Positions 23,544 through 25,855 of a stretch of DNA of 25,855 nucleotides are shown here, piece by piece (positions within the stretch are counted from its first letter, which is position 1; each line of letters opens with the position of its first letter). Source of the stretch: Bacillota bacterium. GTDB lineage: Bacteria > Bacillota > Clostridia > Clostridiales > Clostridiaceae. A program made the translations under genes and the position numbers. The stretch lies in the NCBI GenBank assembly GCA_023435985.1, contig JAEZKY010000016.1, positions 1-25,855 of the forward strand, in the 5' to 3' direction. The notes under the pieces were generated by a model. That model had not been told where the DNA came from, ran no database searches, and was given only the letters and a program-made list of their open reading frames with translations.

Positions 23544-23663
23544 TCATTGTTCTATTTGACTTAAATAATTATCTGTTATATCAATATGTGTCAATCCTAT
23601 ATTACTTGATAGAGTTCCATCTAATTTTAATTCTATATTCAAAATTTTAATTTCCTTTATCAT
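23544..23663 (-). CDS. Possible small protein or gene remnant
   Basis: A 39-codon frame (MIKEIKILNIELKLDGTLSS, then NIGLTHIDITDNYLSQIEQ) has a protein-like composition but no good RBS. The frame stays open for 9 codons before the ATG. It lies next to another remnant at 23702-23914 and may belong to the same decayed locus. I do not recognise it. Confidence 0.25.
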   Translation of the reverse strand: MIKEIKILNIELKLDGTLSSNIGLTHIDITDNYLSQIEQ

Positions 23664-23701
23664 CTTCACTTTATGTCCATCACATTTGCTTTAACTTATA
23701 T

Positions 23702-23914
23702 TATTGATCAAATTTTATTATTTTTATATTGTGATGGCCTACTGAGTTGTTGATATAATCTATTTGCACACTGTTCTCATCCAGCCATTTTATAGTTGCT
23801 GCCCCATGTGAGAACGGGCTAACGTCATAATCAATAGATTGATTTATACGTTTTATAAAAATTAAATATAGATTATAGCAAAAGGCAGATAATTTTTATT
23901 TCATAATCTACCTT
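23702..23914 (-). pseudogene. Remnant of an unidentified protein gene (C-terminal part)
   Basis: A frame of 70 codons ending in TAA encodes YDVSPFSHGAATIKWLDENS and continues VQIDYINNSVGHHNIKIIKF. This looks like a true protein C-terminus rather than random AT-rich sequence, and the local GC content rises there. No ATG, GTG or TTG lies in the 5' half, and a stop codon (23915-23917) closes the frame upstream, so it is probably a truncated gene. The pattern of a short beta-rich end with a Trp faintly recalls the middle of the lipoprotein encoded just upstream (24051-24428). A shared family is possible but unproven. Confidence 0.45.
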
Positions 23915-24050
23915 TTATATTTATATATTTATTTTTACTTATACCTAAAAAATCCACACCTCCAATGTACTCTTACTCATTCTTTAAAGCTTCATACAAT
24001 AAACATCTATAAAAATTTTAATCATATTAACATACTTCACTCCATCATCA

Positions 24051-24428
24051 TTATTTCTTCTCTAACGTTTCATATTTAATTTGAATTCCTTTATACTGCT
24101 CTAATTTCTTAAATATCTCTTCATCATCTTTTATATTTACTATTAAATCACTATTTCCATCCCATTCAACGTCAAATTCTCCGTAAGTTATAAAAACATT
24201 TCCAGTTGTATCACCTAACTTCTCTCCCTTATTTAAAATGCTTAATTGATAACTTGCTTTCGTGGTAGCTCCTAAATCTCGAATGAAGCAAAAAGCAGTA
24301 TAATCACCATCAGGAGACCCAATCTCTTTAATTACTGTATTATTTGCATTTGAATTTAAACTTGAACATCCTATCAATGTAATACTAAAAATTAAACATA
24401 ATGTAATTATTTTTATTTTATTTTTCAT
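24051..24428 (-). CDS. Small putative lipoprotein
   Basis: A 125-aa protein with a lysine-rich start, a hydrophobic core and lipobox LIGC (Cys21), so it should be anchored outside the membrane. The mature part has the pattern SPDGDYTAFCFIRDLGATTK, then a glycine-containing strand (GNVFITYGEFDVEWDGNSDL) and IVNIKDDEEI. This recalls small beta-rich DUF5412-like proteins of Firmicutes; I am not certain of the family. A good RBS (GGAGAGG) precedes the ATG. Function unknown. No operon partner is evident; a gene remnant lies downstream. Confidence 0.8.
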   Translation of the reverse strand: MKNKIKIITLCLIFSITLIGCSSLNSNANNTVIKEIGSPDGDYTAFCFIRDLGATTKASYQLSILNKGEKLGDTTGNVFITYGEFDVEWDGNSDLIVNIKDDEEIFKKLEQYKGIQIKYETLEKK

Positions 24429-24682
24429 TATTACTTCCTCTCCACGAACTATTATCTCTTAAATTTCTACTCTGTTGAAGCAAGGTGTTATATCCATAAA
24501 TTCTGAATTTAACCATCTATTATTTAATCATTTTAACTTGAATTTTGTGTATTATAAACTATCCCATTGTTTTATTATAGCTTTGTTTACAATTAATTCA
24601 AATTATACTTTAGTATACTTTTTTAATTTTTTATTAATATTTCAGCTTATAAGATTCATTAAAAACTATAATAAATCCCTTA

Positions 24683-25597
24683 CTATAATCTTTTCACTGA
24701 TAAATCATTTAATTCTGCCATTATTTTTTTGCTATTTAGCTTTGCTGCTATAGGTGCGAATATATCTAAAGTTTCCTTTGCTTTCTCTTTCCAACGAGTT
24801 TCATCAATAAATTCAATTGTTCTCATGTTATGAAGCCTATCAGAAAGTTTAACCATTATTACCTCCTCATCTATTACTTCCTGTGGTTTAAATGTTTTTA
24901 CTTCTGTTATAATCTCTGCAATTCTTACAGAAAATTCAGCTGCGACCTTTTCTATTGACAACTTTTCCTTTTCAAAATTAACATCATGTAACAAACCAGC
25001 TATAACAGCTTCTTCACTTGCTCCCATTTCTGCTAAAATGATTGCTGTATTAATAGAGTGTGTTACATAATCATCACCTGAATATCTTCTTTCACCCTTA
25101 TGTGCCTCACATGCAAATTCATATGCCTTTTTAATATTTTCTTCGTTATATTCCAGCCCATTTTCAATTATCATTCTTTTCAATATTTCATATAACTCCT
25201 CTTTAGCTGCGTGAATCTTTGTGTTTCTCATAAAAACATGCTTCATATTACAATTACCTCCTAAACAATCAATCTGAAAACAAAAAGCTCTTAAAAGTGC
25301 AGGTGAAAAACCGAATCTATTTTTAAAAGCTTTTGTGAAGCTGCTATGCGACTCATAACCATATTCCAATGCCACATCGATTATCTTTCTTCCATTTCCA
25401 ATCTCTTCTGAGGCTTTAATTAGTCTACGTTCCTTCACATATTCCATAATGGATAAGCCAACCTGTTTTCTAAACATTCTTGAAAAATAATACAACGAAT
25501 ATCCAGCTTCCTTGGCAATATCTTCTACCTTAATAGCTTCATTGATATTTTCTTCTATATATTTAAGACTCTTAAGCACGATTTCACTAAATTCCAA
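24683..25597 (-). CDS. AraC-type DNA-binding domain fused to a RelA/SpoT-like HD domain
   Basis: A 304-aa two-domain protein. Residues 1-107 are an AraC/XylS double helix-turn-helix (VEDIAKEAGYSLYYFSRMFR, IIDVALEYGYESHSSFTKAF, then KNRFGFSPALLR). After a Cys-containing linker (106-116), residues about 150-290 match the hydrolase (HD) domain of RelA/SpoT enzymes: ACEAHKGERRYSGDDYVTH (His180), GLLHDV (His204, Asp205), VKLSDRLHNMRT (Asp253) and ETLDIFAPIAAKL. The metal-binding set is kept, but the Glu-Asp dyad that follows HDV in (p)ppGpp hydrolases is Phe208-Glu209. No synthetase, TGS or ACT domain follows. The start is TTG, 7 nt after AGGAAGGG. It may be a transcription factor that senses or hydrolyses (p)ppGpp or a related nucleotide; this is inference. 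Confidence 0.88.
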   Translation of the reverse strand: MEFSEIVLKSLKYIEENINEAIKVEDIAKEAGYSLYYFSRMFRKQVGLSIMEYVKERRLIKASEEIGNGRKIIDVALEYGYESHSSFTKAFKNRFGFSPALLRAFCFQIDCLGGNCNMKHVFMRNTKIHAAKEELYEILKRMIIENGLEYNEENIKKAYEFACEAHKGERRYSGDDYVTHSINTAIILAEMGASEEAVIAGLLHDVNFEKEKLSIEKVAAEFSVRIAEIITEVKTFKPQEVIDEEVIMVKLSDRLHNMRTIEFIDETRWKEKAKETLDIFAPIAAKLNSKKIMAELNDLSVKRL

Positions 25598-25773
25598 AGC
25601 TTTTCCCTTCCTTCTTTTAAGTGATAATTATAATATACAGTGTTTTTATTAAAATTTCTTTTCCATTTTTGCCATATAGATATAACGTGTAATAGAAATT
25701 ATCTTTATTGTGACTATCGAACTATCTAAAGCAAATACCTTTAATTTTAATGAATAATAATATTTTATGTGCA

Positions 25774-25803
25774 ACAAAAAATCCAAGTAAAAAAACTTGG
25801 ATT
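25774..25803 (-). terminator. Intrinsic terminator of a gene beyond the right edge
   Basis: Stem AATCCAAGT/ACTTGGATT (25780-25788 with 25795-25803) is followed on the minus strand by a run of U (25776-25781 complement). It would end a minus-strand gene lying to the right of the window. No other feature is visible in 25598-25773. Confidence 0.8.
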
Positions 25804-25855
25804 ACATGCATTTTACATATTGTTACAGGTATCTATAATCAATTTATAATCAACA

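Noticed and set aside
23880..23914. AAAGGCAGAT/ATCTACCTTT inverted repeat as a terminator of the lipoprotein gene
   Set aside because: The stem forms with a wobble pair, but no U-tract follows on the minus strand and it lies about 140 bp beyond the stop; support is too weak for a feature.
24475..24753. Plus-strand 92-codon hydrophobic frame
   Set aside because: It overlaps the end of the AraC-HD gene on the other strand, lacks an RBS, and its hydrophobic, Asn/Phe-rich composition is what antisense and AT-rich intergenic sequence gives.
1..25855. CRISPR arrays, insertion sequences, attachment sites, tRNA or rRNA genes
   Set aside because: No regularly spaced repeats, transposase-like frames, tRNA-like cloverleaf sequence or rRNA segments were seen on either strand.

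Overview
The window is very AT-rich, low-GC Gram-positive DNA with strong GGAGG-type ribosome binding sites. It reads as a chromosomal segment of a solventogenic or butyrate-type Clostridium (cluster I). This rests on AT richness, a FabV/Ter-type enoyl reductase, an AtoDA-type CoA transferase, Cys-type glutathione peroxidases and a YesM/YesN sensor pair; the species is an inference I cannot confirm. Nearly all genes lie on the minus strand; the ACT-domain gene at 19.4 kb is the one clear plus-strand gene. I saw no rRNA, tRNA, CRISPR, insertion sequence or prophage.

Layout. 1-413: 5' end of fabV. 764-9750: a sigma-54 regulon comprising a PAS-AAA+-Fis activator, a CitMHS-family permease, AtuA and its separately encoded C-terminal partner, an AtoDA-type CoA transferase and a methyl-accepting chemoreceptor. 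Three near-consensus -24/-12 promoters drive the permease, the atuA-CoA transferase operon and the chemoreceptor. Each is preceded by three copies of a 16-bp palindrome, TTCTA-N6-TAGAA, with similar internal spacing. This looks like a self-contained module to sense, swim toward, import and CoA-activate an unidentified carboxylate. 10077-16315: a solute-binding lipoprotein, a YesM-type kinase and a YesN-type regulator, followed by a secreted lichenase (GH16), plausibly a beta-glucan or oligosaccharide response set without its own ABC permease. 16353-17455: a methyltransferase and a MarR regulator behind an 11-bp-arm palindrome. 17684-18917: a flavodoxin-like protein and a HAD phosphatase.

19207-19338: a ykkC-class riboswitch with an overlapping intrinsic terminator, upstream of an ACT-domain protein. 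19921-20313: an unknown protein with a Tyr-rich tail. 20581-21675: two tandem glutathione peroxidases. 22024-24428: a GNAT acetyltransferase, a nitroreductase, a gene remnant and a small lipoprotein. 24683-25597: an AraC-type DNA-binding domain fused to an HD domain of the RelA/SpoT hydrolase type, an unusual combination that links a transcription factor to (p)ppGpp-like ligands.

The strongest candidates for something undescribed are the sigma-54 regulon with its repeated enhancer architecture and the AraC-RSH-type HD fusion. The riboswitch-ACT pair comes next.
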